A DNA stretch of 64,000 nt from Hungatella sp. UBA3048 (GCA_002367105.1 DFCS01000044.1:1-64000), one strand, 5' to 3'; numbered from the stretch's first letter, positions 16,272 to 25,187 are shown. Made by a program: numbers and translations. The notes: generated by a model from the letters alone, not told the origin.

Positions 16272-16577
16272 TTACAGAAAGAATTCCATTACAAAAACAA
16301 CCATGCATGCGGCTAAGGAAACCTGTAACAGGCTTTTTTCCTTATAAGCCAGAATGGCCGCTGCCAAAAGAGCAGCGATACCGGACCATAAGCTTTTGGT
16401 GGCCGAAAGAATGGCAGGAAAGGTCATTACCGACAATGTCACATAGGGGACATAGTAAAGGAAAGACCGGATGAAGGTTGTCCTTATTTCCTGCCGGATC
16501 AGGGTCAGGGGAAGGACACGGATAAAATACGTAACTGCGGCCATGATCAATATGTAAAGACAGATTCGGTTATTCAT
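16272..16577 (-). CDS. azlD: AzlD family branched-chain amino acid exporter subunit
   Basis: A 101-residue protein with three to four hydrophobic segments and the AzlD features MAAVTYFIRVLPLTLIRQEI and FLYYVPYVTLSVMTFPAIL. It is the small partner of AzlC in the LIV-E export family. It overlaps the end of azlC by 8 bases, so the two are translationally coupled. Known AzlCD pairs export branched-chain amino acids and analogues such as 4-azaleucine; the substrate here is inferred from family only. Confidence 0.9.
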   Translation of the reverse strand: MNNRICLYILIMAAVTYFIRVLPLTLIRQEIRTTFIRSFLYYVPYVTLSVMTFPAILSATKSLWSGIAALLAAAILAYKEKSLLQVSLAACMVVFVMEFFL

Positions 16578-17292
16578 GGGAAACCTCCATAGTATCCGGT
16601 ACCGGGAACAAAACAGCAGCAGCTCCCGCGATCAAAACCGTCAGAATGATCAGTCTTAGTCCGGAAGAAACCCTGTGAAGAGCTGGAATCAGGAAAAACA
16701 TAAGACTAAAGACCATGGAAACGACGGTCACTCCCGCCAGAATGCGGTCTTTCTTTGCAGGGGGGATGATAATTGCCAGAAACATTCCATATAGGGCTAC
16801 CCCCAAAGCGCTTAAAGCCCTTTCGGGAAGAAGCTGGCCCAAGAATGCTCCTGCTGCGGTTCCCAGGGTCCAGCCGGGAACGGCCAGCAGAAACAGGCCG
16901 TAACAATACCAGGGATTTAACGGTCCCTGCCTGCACACGGAAACTCCGAAAATTTCATCCGTTATCCCGTAGCCGATCAGCAGACGATGATAAAAGGGGG
17001 TTGTTTTATCAAGCTTTTGGGATAGGGAGCAGGACATGAGACTATAGCGCAGATTGATGACCAGCTGGGCAACGGCCATTTCAGCAAAGGGAGCACCTGC
17101 TGTGATGATGCCCAGGCCGGCAAATTGTCCTGCTGATGTCAGGCTTGTAAGGGAGATTGCAATGGACTGCCAAGGCGACAGCCCATAATTTATGGCCATA
17201 ATTCCGAACGTAAAGGATACGGCAAAGTAACCAAGGCAGATAGGGATTCCATCCTTTATTCCGGATTTTAGCTGTTCTCTTCTGGTATTCAT
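16570..17292 (-). CDS. azlC: AzlC family branched-chain amino acid exporter subunit
   Basis: A 240-residue integral membrane protein, the large subunit of an AzlCD exporter. Family features: GIPICLGYFAVSFTFGIMA near the start, SLTSAGQFAGLGII, and NLRYSLMSCSLSQKL. ATG 17292 has GAGGAGG 6 bases upstream and is preferred over ATG 17307, which lies ahead of that signal. A LysR regulator is transcribed divergently from the 128-base gap, the common arrangement for this exporter, so induction by an amino acid through that regulator is likely. Confidence 0.92.
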   Translation of the reverse strand: MNTRREQLKSGIKDGIPICLGYFAVSFTFGIMAINYGLSPWQSIAISLTSLTSAGQFAGLGIITAGAPFAEMAVAQLVINLRYSLMSCSLSQKLDKTTPFYHRLLIGYGITDEIFGVSVCRQGPLNPWYCYGLFLLAVPGWTLGTAAGAFLGQLLPERALSALGVALYGMFLAIIIPPAKKDRILAGVTVVSMVFSLMFFLIPALHRVSSGLRLIILTVLIAGAAAVLFPVPDTMEVSHE

Positions 17293-17420
17293 AATATTCC
17301 TCCTCATAGTGTGTGACCGTCCTTCTTATGCTATAAAAATATATCATGATCCTTTACATCAGTAAAACAAATGTTTATAATGGAAACATTAGAAAAACTA
17401 ATGATAAGGAGCTGGAGAAT

Positions 17421-18293
17421 GTGAAACGGTACCGGGCAGTTGTGAAGATTGTGGAAACAGGAGGATTTACCAGGGCCTCCGAAGAACTTGGATATACTCA
17501 GTCAGCCGTCAGCCAGATGGTGCAGTCCTTAGAAGAGGAACTGGGTACGGTACTGTTTATCCGTTCTAAAAAAGGCGTGGTATTGACCCCCGACGGAGCA
17601 GAACTTTTACCTTACATAAAAAATATATACCATGCTTACAGGGAACTGACGGAGAAGAGAAAAGAAATGGAGGGGATCCAGAATGCTACCATCCGGATCG
17701 GCACCTTTGCCAGTGTATCCTGTCATTGGCTGCCGGGATTAATAAAGACGTTTAAGGAGAAATACCCATTGGTCAGTTTTGAACTCTACCAGGGTGATTA
17801 TACGGCCGTTGAGCAGCTGGTTAAGGATGGAAGCGTGGATTTTGGCCTCATCAATCCCCAGGCAGTGGGAGATCCGGAGCTTAAGACTATCCCTTTAAAA
17901 AAGGACCCCATGCTGGCCGTCCTTCCCCTTTCCCATCCCCTGGCAGAACATAAAAAGATCTTATTGGAGGAACTGGCATCAGAACCATTTATTCTCCTGG
18001 AAGAAGGAAGCTTAAGTGAACCCATGGAAAGCTTTCGTGAGCATGGGATCAAGCCCAATATCCAGTATATCGTCCATGATGATTATACGATCATGGCTAT
18101 GATTGAAAAAGGACTGGGAGTCGGTATTTTATCAGAACTCATATTAAACCGTGCGGATTATAAAAATTTGGTTAGAGAGACAGAACCGCCATTAGCCAGA
18201 ACCATTGGCGTTGTTTTTAAGGATAAAAAGATACTCCCTGTTGCCAGCAGGCAATTCCTGGAGTATCTCACAGAAGAATATGGAGAACTGTGA
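17421..18293 (+). CDS. LysR family transcriptional regulator
   Basis: A 290-residue LysR-type regulator. N-terminal winged helix-turn-helix: ETGGFTRASEELGYTQSAVS then QMVQSLEEELGTVLFIRSKK. The C-terminal periplasmic-binding-like effector domain starts near residue 90 (TIRIGTFASVSCHWLPGLIK). GTG 17421 is chosen because AAGGAG lies 9 bases upstream and the protein then begins at the usual point (VKRYRAVVKIVETGG); 25 further upstream codons are open but unlike the family. It is divergent from azlCD, which it probably regulates. Confidence 0.88.
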   Translation: MKRYRAVVKIVETGGFTRASEELGYTQSAVSQMVQSLEEELGTVLFIRSKKGVVLTPDGAELLPYIKNIYHAYRELTEKRKEMEGIQNATIRIGTFASVSCHWLPGLIKTFKEKYPLVSFELYQGDYTAVEQLVKDGSVDFGLINPQAVGDPELKTIPLKKDPMLAVLPLSHPLAEHKKILLEELASEPFILLEEGSLSEPMESFREHGIKPNIQYIVHDDYTIMAMIEKGLGVGILSELILNRADYKNLVRETEPPLARTIGVVFKDKKILPVASRQFLEYLTEEYGEL

Positions 18294-18363
18294 CCCAGTT
18301 CCTAAAGGGGCATGGTAAAGATGAACAGCTTTAAGAAAAAAGCTTAACTATGGAGGAGAAAGA

Positions 18364-18888
18364 ATGGGGCATAAAAATTTAACAACACTTTGTTATATCC
18401 AGCAGGAAGACAGCTATTTAATGCTGCATAGGATTAAAAAGAAGGACGATATGAACCAGGACAAGTGGCTGGGAGTAGGAGGTCATCTGGAGGAAGGGGA
18501 GAGTCCGGAGGAATGTCTTTTACGAGAGGTAAAGGAAGAGACCGGATTATCCCTGACTTCCTACTTACTTAGAGCCATTATCACCTTTGTATCTGACAAA
18601 TATCCGGATGAATACATGTTTTTATACACCGCTGACGGATATGAAGGGACCTTGACCGAGTGTGCGGAAGGAGAACTTAAATGGATTCCCAGGGAAGAAA
18701 TAGGCGGGCTGTCTCTTTGGGAAGGAGACCGTATTTTCTTTGAGCTGTTACTCACGGATATTCCTTTCTTTTCCTTAAAGTTTGTGTATACCGGGGATCA
18801 TCTCTCGGACGCTTTGTTAAATGGTAAACCATTGGCGCCCCCACCGGCTCTTACAAAAGTTCCTTCCTGGCAAAGAGTGCATAGCTGA
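18364..18888 (+). CDS. NUDIX hydrolase, MutT/8-oxo-dGTP diphosphatase type
   Basis: A 174-residue protein with a complete NUDIX box: GGHLEEGESPEECLLREV then KEETGL (Gx5Ex7REUxEExGU). The N-terminus LTTLCYIQQEDSYLMLHR and the WLGVGGH context fit the 8-oxo-dGTP diphosphatase subgroup that cleans the nucleotide pool, and the C-terminus FFSLKFVYTGDHLSDALL is like YvcI-type members. GGAGG lies 6-7 bases before the ATG. Its last 38 bases overlap the 3' end of the convergent ABC permease gene, an unusually long overlap of two stop regions. Confidence 0.85.
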   Translation: MGHKNLTTLCYIQQEDSYLMLHRIKKKDDMNQDKWLGVGGHLEEGESPEECLLREVKEETGLSLTSYLLRAIITFVSDKYPDEYMFLYTADGYEGTLTECAEGELKWIPREEIGGLSLWEGDRIFFELLLTDIPFFSLKFVYTGDHLSDALLNGKPLAPPPALTKVPSWQRVHS

Positions 18889-19504
18889 TCTTATACATCA
18901 AAAAATTCCAGGCCAGTGCAAGAAACGGAGAGCAGCACAGAAGGATAAATATAATTTGATCTGTAAATGAAACACCCAGCAAGGTGAATAGCTTATAGAT
19001 GCCAAAGAAGATGGAAGCAGGAATCAAACAGGAAACAAGCATTAGTATGCGGGCCTTTTCTGCACCGAATTTAAACAGAAGAGGAATTGACATGCTTCCT
19101 GCAAATTCTGAAATCACCAGGCTCAGGGCACCGGTAAACAGCAGGGAAAGCATGTTATTTACGCTGCTGAAAACACCCTTATGCAATATGGTGCCGCCAA
19201 TTGCACCAATTACCAGTCCGGTAACAGCACCAATGGCTGAGAAGATCAGAAGAACAATAAATTTGCTGATTACGATATCCTTTTTAGTAACCGGCATAAC
19301 CATGGCGTACTTCAGCCATTTGGATTGATCATCAAAGCTGAATGTCGTGATGATCATCATGCTGCATAGAATGCCGCTCATGATAATGTAACCCTCAGCT
19401 CCGGATGAAGGAATAAGACCGAAAGCTAAAACCAGCAGTATAAAAATCATGGATTTGGCATTGTGTCCGATGTTATATAAATCTTTTATAATCAAACTTT
19501 TCAT
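18851..19504 (-). CDS. ABC-2 type transporter permease
   Basis: A 217-residue membrane protein with six hydrophobic segments and the short cytosolic start MKSLIIKDLYNIGHNAKSM seen in ABC-2 permeases of the ABC2_membrane_5 kind. Its start overlaps the stop of the upstream ATPase gene by 4 bases, so the two are coupled. With the GntR/YtrA regulator they form a three-gene operon of the BcrA/YtrB kind, often linked to envelope stress or drug efflux. The substrate is not known. Confidence 0.85.
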   Translation of the reverse strand: MKSLIIKDLYNIGHNAKSMIFILLVLAFGLIPSSGAEGYIIMSGILCSMMIITTFSFDDQSKWLKYAMVMPVTKKDIVISKFIVLLIFSAIGAVTGLVIGAIGGTILHKGVFSSVNNMLSLLFTGALSLVISEFAGSMSIPLLFKFGAEKARILMLVSCLIPASIFFGIYKLFTLLGVSFTDQIIFILLCCSPFLALAWNFLMYKISYALFARKELL

Positions 19505-20364
19505 TTTATCTGCTCTCCCTTTACATAGAGAAGAAGGATATCGTCAATAGTGGCATCATCGACCACTGACGTTTTGTACTTACGGCGGGCCTTTTCTTTG
19601 TCTGCCACCAGCACATCCCATTGATAGTCCCGTTTCCGGTAAGCAAGAATCTCAGATCGGTCGATAGCATCGAACTGATCTGTTTTACACCGGATAATAC
19701 CATATTGGTAGCGCAATTCATCCTTTTCTTTACAGAACAGAGCCTTCCCTTTATGGATAAAAGTAATATAGTCCGCCACCTTTTCCAGATCCGTAGAAAT
19801 ATGGGACGACATCAGAATCGAATGGTTCTCATCCTGCACGAAGTCCAAAAACAAATCCAGCATATCGTCACGCATGACCGGGTCAAGCCCGCCGGTTGCT
19901 TCATCCAGAATCAGAAGCTTTGGTTTATGGGAAAGCGCAACAGCAATGCTAAGCTTCATTTTCATTCCCCTGGAAAATGCTTTGATCTCCTTGCGGGGAG
20001 GAAGCTGCAATTTTTTCAAATAGTTTTCGTAGGCGGTTTCATCCCACTGCTTATAGGCAGCCGCCGATATTCTGCCTATTTTGGCCGGTGTAAGGGTTTC
20101 ATAGAAATTGATGCCGTCAAACACAACTCCTATGTTTTCTTTGATGTTTCTGGGATCGGAAGCAAGCTCCTGGCCCCAAAACTTAACCATTCCTTCGTCC
20201 TTTTGGATAAGATCCAGGATCGCGTTGATCGTGGTACTTTTACCAGCGCCGTTCTCACCGATCAATCCCATTATAGCTCCTTTGGGAATGGAAAATGATA
20301 CATGATCCAATTTAAAATCAGGATATTGTTTCGTCAGATTCTCAACTTGCAAAATTGGTTCCAT
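19501..20364 (-). CDS. ABC transporter ATP-binding protein
   Basis: A 287-residue nucleotide-binding subunit with Walker A GENGAGKST, the Q-loop region, a signature AFSRGMKMKLSIAVALSH (SRGMKMK in place of LSGGQ, as in the YtrB/BcrA group), Walker B LLILDEATGGLDP and the H-loop SSHIS. The C-terminal about 70 residues are the usual small regulatory tail. It couples ATP hydrolysis to the permease encoded 4 bases overlapped downstream. The GntR gene ends 2 bases before this start. Confidence 0.92.
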   Translation of the reverse strand: MEPILQVENLTKQYPDFKLDHVSFSIPKGAIMGLIGENGAGKSTTINAILDLIQKDEGMVKFWGQELASDPRNIKENIGVVFDGINFYETLTPAKIGRISAAAYKQWDETAYENYLKKLQLPPRKEIKAFSRGMKMKLSIAVALSHKPKLLILDEATGGLDPVMRDDMLDLFLDFVQDENHSILMSSHISTDLEKVADYITFIHKGKALFCKEKDELRYQYGIIRCKTDQFDAIDRSEILAYRKRDYQWDVLVADKEKARRKYKTSVVDDATIDDILLLYVKGEQIK

Positions 20365-20366
20365 TT

Positions 20367-20744
20367 TTACTCCTCCTCCTGGTAAAACATGGTTAACAGT
20401 TCTATCAGTTTGCCCAGTGATATGCCGCTGGTACGGGCAATATCGGCAGCCTCCTGCAGATGTTCCTCAGCTTTTCGCTGTTGCTCTTCCTGAAAGAAAT
20501 CTTTGTTTTGTGCCGAAACAAAACTGCCTCGTCCGACGGTGGTTTCAATGAAGCCGTCCCGTTGTAAATCTTCATAGGCTTTTTGTACGGTAATGACGCT
20601 GACATGAATGGATTTAGCCAATGCCCGCATGGAAGTAATAGGATCTCCGGTCTGCAGTTCTCCGCTCATAATCAGCGCTTTTATTTGCGAAGTGATCTGT
20701 TCATATATGGGCTTATTTGTATTACTGCTGATTATAATCTCCAC
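20367..20744 (-). CDS. GntR family regulator, YtrA type
   Basis: A 125-residue short GntR regulator. The winged helix occupies residues 10-75 (PIYEQITSQIKALIMSGELQ, SMRALAKSIHVSVITVQKAY) with GFIETTVGRGSFV ending the wing. The short C-terminal helix pair (about 45 residues) is the YtrA hallmark and serves dimerisation rather than ligand binding. First gene of the regulator-ATPase-permease operon. A perfect TGTACTT-N7-AAGTACA palindrome just after the -10 box of its own promoter indicates autorepression. Confidence 0.9.
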   Translation of the reverse strand: MEIIISSNTNKPIYEQITSQIKALIMSGELQTGDPITSMRALAKSIHVSVITVQKAYEDLQRDGFIETTVGRGSFVSAQNKDFFQEEQQRKAEEHLQEAADIARTSGISLGKLIELLTMFYQEEE

Positions 20745-20769
20745 GGTGGGTCTCCTTAGTGTCGTGTAG

Positions 20770-20818
20770 TGTACTTATTGAACAAGTACATTATAAGCAA
20801 TGCGTTCCGCCATGTCAA
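20770..20818 (-). promoter_or_regulatory. Promoter and operator of the GntR-ABC operon
   Basis: On the minus strand: TTGACA (20818-20813), 17 bases, TATAAT (20795-20790), both matching consensus. The palindrome TGTACTT-N7-AAGTACA (20770-20790) starts at the last base of the -10 box and covers the transcription start, a typical YtrA-type operator position. Confidence 0.85.
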
Positions 20819-20837
20819 TAGGGAAAAGAAAAAAAGA

Positions 20838-20866
20838 TTGACCGTTTTTTCTTTCCGTGGTATAGT
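20838..20866 (+). promoter_or_regulatory. Promoter for the mutS2-like leader
   Basis: TTGACC, 17 bases, TATAGT on the plus strand, divergent from the GntR promoter. It would start a leader of about 325 bases before the mutS2-like gene. Confidence 0.65.
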
Positions 20867-20872
20867 GATGAA

Positions 20873-21079
20873 AGTATAAAAGATAGGATGTGTGTGTTTG
20901 TTAATTGTATATAATCATGGAGCATAAGGCAGTTTAATATGAAAAACAGGAATCGGATCAGGAAGGCCATAAGTCTTTCCTTTATTTCGTGTACCTGTTT
21001 TGCCCATGAGATACAAAGCAGACAGTATAAGGTTGAAAGCCTGTAAGACGTCGGTTTGTGGTCTTACAGGCTTTTTTTG
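20873..21079 (+). ncRNA. Structured leader ending in an attenuator-type terminator
   Basis: The transcribed region before the mutS2-like gene has no good open frame. It contains AAAACAGG / CCTGTTTT (about 20955 and 20995) enclosing a smaller GGAA / TTCC hairpin. A very strong terminator follows: AAGCCTGTAAGAC / GTCTTACAGGCTT (21037-21073) with seven T residues. A possible competing pair, ATGGAGCA near 20919 with TGCTCCAT near 21146, would span it. No known riboswitch motif was recognised; it may be an attenuator or a separate small RNA. Confidence 0.45.
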
Positions 21080-21199
21080 CGCGAACAATGAGCTAAACGG
21101 ATATGCCTGCATATTCATCCGGCGAATGGTTTTGCCTGTCCTTTGCTCCATGAGCCTCAGGAAACCAATTGGAAAGAAAGAAGGAACAAGGAGAATTAC

Positions 21200-23122
21200 A
21201 TGAATCACACATTTCAGATTTTAGAATTTAATCTTATATTAGAAAAACTAGAAGAATTTGCACACACGGAAGCGGCGAAGGAGAAAATAAGGAATTTGAC
21301 CCCATGCCTGAATGAAGTTGAGGTGAAAAAAAGCCTTCGCGATACGACGGAGGCCAGGACCATCATTGACCGGATAGGGCTTCCTCCCGCAGTCAGCATG
21401 AATGGTCTGCAGGAGGTCATGAACACGGCAAGGCAGGGCGGCTGCCTGTCCGCGGAAGAACTGGAACAGACAGGGGGAATGCTCACCGCAGTAAAACGGT
21501 TTAAGGACTTTTTAAACCGGTGCAAATACTTAGAGCTTGGCCTGCCTTATTATGAGCAGGATTTAAACCCATTGGAGGATCTGGCTAGGGAGATTTATGA
21601 AAGCGTCAGAAACGGCAAAGTTGAGGACCGCGCCAGCAAACATCTAAAAAACATCCGCCAGGATGTGGCTAGATTAGAAGAAAAGCTTCGGGCAAAAGCA
21701 GAGGCCATTTTAAGAGGAAATAAAAAATATTTTTCCGATTCTTATGTGACTTTAAGAAACGGCAGACTTTGCCTCCCTGTAAAAAAAGATTACAGAACAG
21801 GGGTTCCAGGCAGCGTCATAGACCAGTCGGCAACCGGCTCCACCCTTTTTATTGAACCGGCAGCTATTGCAGTGCTTAACGGGGAACTGGAGCTTTTAAG
21901 GATTGAGGAGGAAAATGAGGCAAGAAGGATCCTGTATATGCTTACTGCATCAGTAGAAGAAAATTTAGAGGTTCTGGAAGAGGATAAACGCCTTCTTGAT
22001 AAACTGGATTTCCTGTTTGCAAAGGGAAGCTTAAGCGCCTCCATGGCTGGCACCAGCCCAGGCATTAATACGGATCGGACCATAAAAATCGTAAATGGCC
22101 GCCATCCATTCATGAACCCGGAAACAGTGGTACCACTGAACTTTGAACTGGGTGAAAAAGAACGGGGAATCGTAATCACAGGGCCCAATACAGGAGGAAA
22201 AACCGTATCCATCAAGACTGTTGGACTGTTCTCCCTTATGGCACAATGCGGTCTTCACCTGCCCTGTGATGAGGCCGATCTTTGTATGAACAGTCAGGTG
22301 CTCTGTGATATCGGAGACGGTCAGAACATTACGGAAAACCTATCCACCTTTTCCGCCCATATCACTAATGTAATGACGATTCTAAAGGAAGCCGGCCCGG
22401 AGAGCCTTGTCATCCTTGATGAACTGGGTTCTGGAACAGACCCGGCAGAAGGTATGGGAATTGCCATTGCCATACTGGAAGAGTTAAGAAGCAACGGATG
22501 CCTTTTTCTGGCAACCACCCATTACCCTGAGGTAAAGACATACGCCAAGGAGGCGGAGGGCATTACCAACGCACGAATGGCTTTTGACAAGGAAACCCTT
22601 AGGCCGCTTTATCGTATGGAAATCGGGGAGGCCGGAGAAAGCTGTGCCCTTTATATAGCCAAACGGCTGGGAATGCCGGATTCTATGATAAGAAGAGCCA
22701 GAAGATACGCATACGGAGAGCAGGAGGGGGTAAGGGAAGAGGATTCGGAGGCGATAAAAGAGAGTGCCGGACACTTAAAGTTAAATGGCCCCAAAATTGA
22801 AAAACAGAAAAAGACAGCGGTGAATAAAAATATAATGGAAAAAAAGTTCACCATCGGAGACAGTGTGTTTGTTTATCCGGATAAGAAAAAGGGAATTGTG
22901 TGCAGACTCGTGAATGAAAAAGGGGTACTGCAGGTCCAGATGCCGGATAAGAAAATCTGGGTCAACCAGAAAAGAGTAAAGCTTCTGGTAGCCGCAGAAG
23001 AGCTATACCCGGAGGATTATGATTTTTCCATAATTTTTGATACCGTGGAAAACAGAAAGGCAAGGCATAAGATGGAAAAAGGATATCAGGAGGGACTGGA
23101 GATTAAAACGGAGTGGCCTTAA
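21200..23122 (+). CDS. MutS2-like ATPase lacking the Smr domain
   Basis: A 640-residue MutS-family protein of the MutS2 branch: no mismatch-recognition domain I, a helical lever region (about 100-300), then the ABC-type ATPase with Walker A GPNTGGKTVS, the segment ENLSTFSAHITNV and Walker B LVILDELGSGTDP. Canonical MutS2 is about 780-790 residues and ends with an Smr nuclease domain; here the protein stops after a short beta-rich KOW-like region (FTIGDSVFVYPDKKKGIVCR) with no DLRG motif. It may act in recombination control or on stalled ribosomes without cleaving nucleic acid; that is inference. ATG 21200 follows AAGGAG. The long leader carries an attenuator-type terminator. Confidence 0.85.
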   Translation: MNHTFQILEFNLILEKLEEFAHTEAAKEKIRNLTPCLNEVEVKKSLRDTTEARTIIDRIGLPPAVSMNGLQEVMNTARQGGCLSAEELEQTGGMLTAVKRFKDFLNRCKYLELGLPYYEQDLNPLEDLAREIYESVRNGKVEDRASKHLKNIRQDVARLEEKLRAKAEAILRGNKKYFSDSYVTLRNGRLCLPVKKDYRTGVPGSVIDQSATGSTLFIEPAAIAVLNGELELLRIEEENEARRILYMLTASVEENLEVLEEDKRLLDKLDFLFAKGSLSASMAGTSPGINTDRTIKIVNGRHPFMNPETVVPLNFELGEKERGIVITGPNTGGKTVSIKTVGLFSLMAQCGLHLPCDEADLCMNSQVLCDIGDGQNITENLSTFSAHITNVMTILKEAGPESLVILDELGSGTDPAEGMGIAIAILEELRSNGCLFLATTHYPEVKTYAKEAEGITNARMAFDKETLRPLYRMEIGEAGESCALYIAKRLGMPDSMIRRARRYAYGEQEGVREEDSEAIKESAGHLKLNGPKIEKQKKTAVNKNIMEKKFTIGDSVFVYPDKKKGIVCRLVNEKGVLQVQMPDKKIWVNQKRVKLLVAAEELYPEDYDFSIIFDTVENRKARHKMEKGYQEGLEIKTEWP

Positions 23123-23157
23123 GGCCTAAAAAGGCCGTCGCTTAACCAGGCCAGGAT

Positions 23158-23183
23158 GAGCCGGACGTCAAAACGTCCGGCTC
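23158..23183 (+). terminator. Hairpin terminator after mutS2-like gene
   Basis: GAGCCGGACGT / ACGTCCGGCTC, 11 base pairs, 4-base loop. The tail is only moderately T-rich (TTCTGATGTGTTTTT). Confidence 0.6.
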
Positions 23184-23261
23184 TTCTGATGTGTTTTTAT
23201 CTGCCCCAAGCCTGAAGTGTTATGACAGGATTAATCGAAATAACAAGAGTTTTTTGTTAAT

Positions 23262-23290
23262 TTGACGACATTGCATACACATGGTAAAAT
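23262..23290 (+). promoter_or_regulatory. Promoter of lipase gene
   Basis: TTGACG, 17 bases, TAAAAT; start site about 20 bases before the GGGGGG ribosome-binding-like run at 23317. Confidence 0.65.
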
Positions 23291-23367
23291 AATGTAATAT
23301 AGCTGAAGTTCATACTGGGGGGATTATCATAATTATCATAAAACGAATTATATGTTATTTTCTGCTC

Positions 23368-24663
23368 ATGCTGTTTTTAAACATCATTTTAGTGACGTAC
23401 GTAATTCCCGGTACTGCGGCAGCAACAGCGGCAGGGATAGCCCTTGCTTTATTTTATATTTATTTTAATATTGCTCCGCGGAGAGATAAATCGCATCAAC
23501 ATAGGCTTAGGGTACTGATCGGCGGCTATGAGCTGGTACTTTCAGCTTTTTTCTGCTTTATGTTTGAGGCACTTTCGTATCTTTGTGTTTTAGCCAAAGG
23601 CACGGAAATTGGAGTACATATCCTAGTAATAAACATATTTGTATGTACGGGTCTGCTTTTTATTCTGCTATTCAACGGGATTATACGAATATTCACCTGT
23701 TCCGGTCAGTTGGGGATCGTGCCGAGGATATGCTTGCTGCTATTTTGGTGGATGCCTGTTGTGAATATTGTCATACTCAGGAAATTCCTTGGCGTATCGG
23801 CTTCTGAATATAAATTCACTGTCGCGAAACATCAACGAAACAGAGATAGAAAAAACGAGGAATTATGCAAAACGAAATACCCCATCCTGATGGTACATGG
23901 GATATTTTTCAGGGATTGGAAGAGCTTTAATTATTGGGGCAGGATACCGAAGGAGCTTATAGATAACGGAGCTGTAATCTATTACGGAAGCCATCAGTCG
24001 TCCGCATCGGTCGAGCAATGTGCGAATGAACTAAAAGAGTGTATTCTGAATATTGTCCGGGAGACGGGCTGCGAAAAGCTCAATATTATTGCACATTCCA
24101 AGGGCGGACTTGATTCACGGTATGCGGTAAGCTGTCTCGGAATGGATCAATATATTGCGTCGCTTACGACGATTAACACGCCGCATCTGGGCTGTAATTA
24201 CGTGCGTAAGTTATTGGAGAAGATTCCGCAAAAAGCGGTTGCGGCCATAGGGAATAAGTACGAATCCATCTATACCAGGCTTGGCGACGACGATCCGGAT
24301 TTTTTCAATGGCCTGAAAGACTTGACCGATATGGAATGTGAACGGCTGAACGGAATTATGAAGGATGTCCCCGGTGTTATATATCAAAGCGTCGGCTCAC
24401 GTATTCGATCCTATTCTGGAACTATGTTTCCGCTTAATGTAGGATACGGTATCATAAAATTTTTCGGGGGCGGTGAAAATGACGGGCTTGTTTCCACGAA
24501 ATCAATGGTATGGGGGGATTTCCTGGGCGTAGTGATTCCTGAAAGCAGGCAGGGGATTTCCCACGGAGATATGATTGATCTAACAAGGAAGAATATCGAA
24601 GGCTTTGACGTCTGCGAGTTTTATGTCGATTTGGTAAATAAATTAAAAGTAAAGGGTTTGTAG
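23368..24663 (+). CDS. Membrane-anchored triacylglycerol lipase-like alpha/beta hydrolase
   Basis: From ATG 23368 the protein is 431 residues. Residues 1-150 have about four hydrophobic segments; the alpha/beta-hydrolase domain follows: YPILMVHGIFFRDWKSFNYW (oxyanion HG), the nucleophile elbow AHSKGG with Ser at about 245, an Asp in the GGGENDGLVS region and His in ISHGDM near the C-terminus. This is the LipA/triacylglycerol lipase pattern. The start is uncertain: the only good ribosome-binding site (GGGGGG at 23317-23322) is followed by ATA/ATT/ATC codons, giving an N-terminus about 13-15 residues longer. It stands alone. Confidence 0.8.
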   Translation: MLFLNIILVTYVIPGTAAATAAGIALALFYIYFNIAPRRDKSHQHRLRVLIGGYELVLSAFFCFMFEALSYLCVLAKGTEIGVHILVINIFVCTGLLFILLFNGIIRIFTCSGQLGIVPRICLLLFWWMPVVNIVILRKFLGVSASEYKFTVAKHQRNRDRKNEELCKTKYPILMVHGIFFRDWKSFNYWGRIPKELIDNGAVIYYGSHQSSASVEQCANELKECILNIVRETGCEKLNIIAHSKGGLDSRYAVSCLGMDQYIASLTTINTPHLGCNYVRKLLEKIPQKAVAAIGNKYESIYTRLGDDDPDFFNGLKDLTDMECERLNGIMKDVPGVIYQSVGSRIRSYSGTMFPLNVGYGIIKFFGGGENDGLVSTKSMVWGDFLGVVIPESRQGISHGDMIDLTRKNIEGFDVCEFYVDLVNKLKVKGL

Positions 24664-24697
24664 AAATGAAAATACGATTCTTATGAAACAGGTGAAA

Positions 24698-24739
24698 ATA
24701 ACCTCCGGCATGAGAAAACCTGTAAATGCCGGAGGTTAT
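24698..24739. terminator. Perfect 14-bp hairpin after lipase gene
   Basis: ATAACCTCCGGCAT / ATGCCGGAGGTTAT with a 14-base loop. There is no T-run on the plus strand, so it may be a weak terminator or an RNA-stability element. Confidence 0.5.
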
Positions 24740-24796
24740 ATGGCAGTAAAGCTTTGGGCTATGCTGCCTTAATTTTGATTGAAAAAGGAGAGTGCC

Positions 24797-25171
24797 GTGA
24801 GATTCAGATTAAACATGAAGTACCTATGCGCCTTTATCATGGTCTTTATTATTGAAGTACTGATAGCTGCTTTCGTAAATGATAAATTCATCAGGCCATA
24901 CGTTGGCGATGTTTTGGTTGTGGTTCTGATTTATTGCTTTATCAGGTCATTTGTGAAGATGGAAGTTAAGCTGCTTCCTTTGTACATATTTATTTTCGCC
25001 GTATTGACGGAGGTGGGACAGTATTTTCATTTGGCGAAGCTGCTTGGCCTTAGCGACTATAAAATCGCAAGGATAATCATTGGTTCAACCTTTGATTTTA
25101 AGGATATTGCCTGCTATTTGGCAGGCTGTGCCGGATTATTCTTGTATGAGACAGTAAAGGGGCGTAAGTAA
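24797..25171 (+). CDS. DUF2809 domain membrane protein
   Basis: A 124-residue protein with four hydrophobic segments spanning the whole length: LCAFIMVFIIEVLIAAF, VGDVLVVVLIYCFIRSF, LYIFIFAVLTEVGQYFH and DIACYLAGCAGLFLYE. The pattern F(V)ND.FIRP.VGDVLVVVLIY and EVGQ fits DUF2809. GTG 24797 is preferred because AAGGAG lies 6 bases upstream; a TTG at 24779 lies before that signal. It is an integral membrane protein of unknown function, immediately downstream of the lipase hairpin. Confidence 0.8.
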   Translation: MRFRLNMKYLCAFIMVFIIEVLIAAFVNDKFIRPYVGDVLVVVLIYCFIRSFVKMEVKLLPLYIFIFAVLTEVGQYFHLAKLLGLSDYKIARIIIGSTFDFKDIACYLAGCAGLFLYETVKGRK

Positions 25172-25187
25172 TCAGGTGAAATGCTGC

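Noticed and set aside
20915..21208. Minus-strand open frame over the mutS2-like leader
   Set aside because: No ribosome-binding site; it overlaps the terminator hairpin and the start of the mutS2-like gene, so it is a shadow frame.
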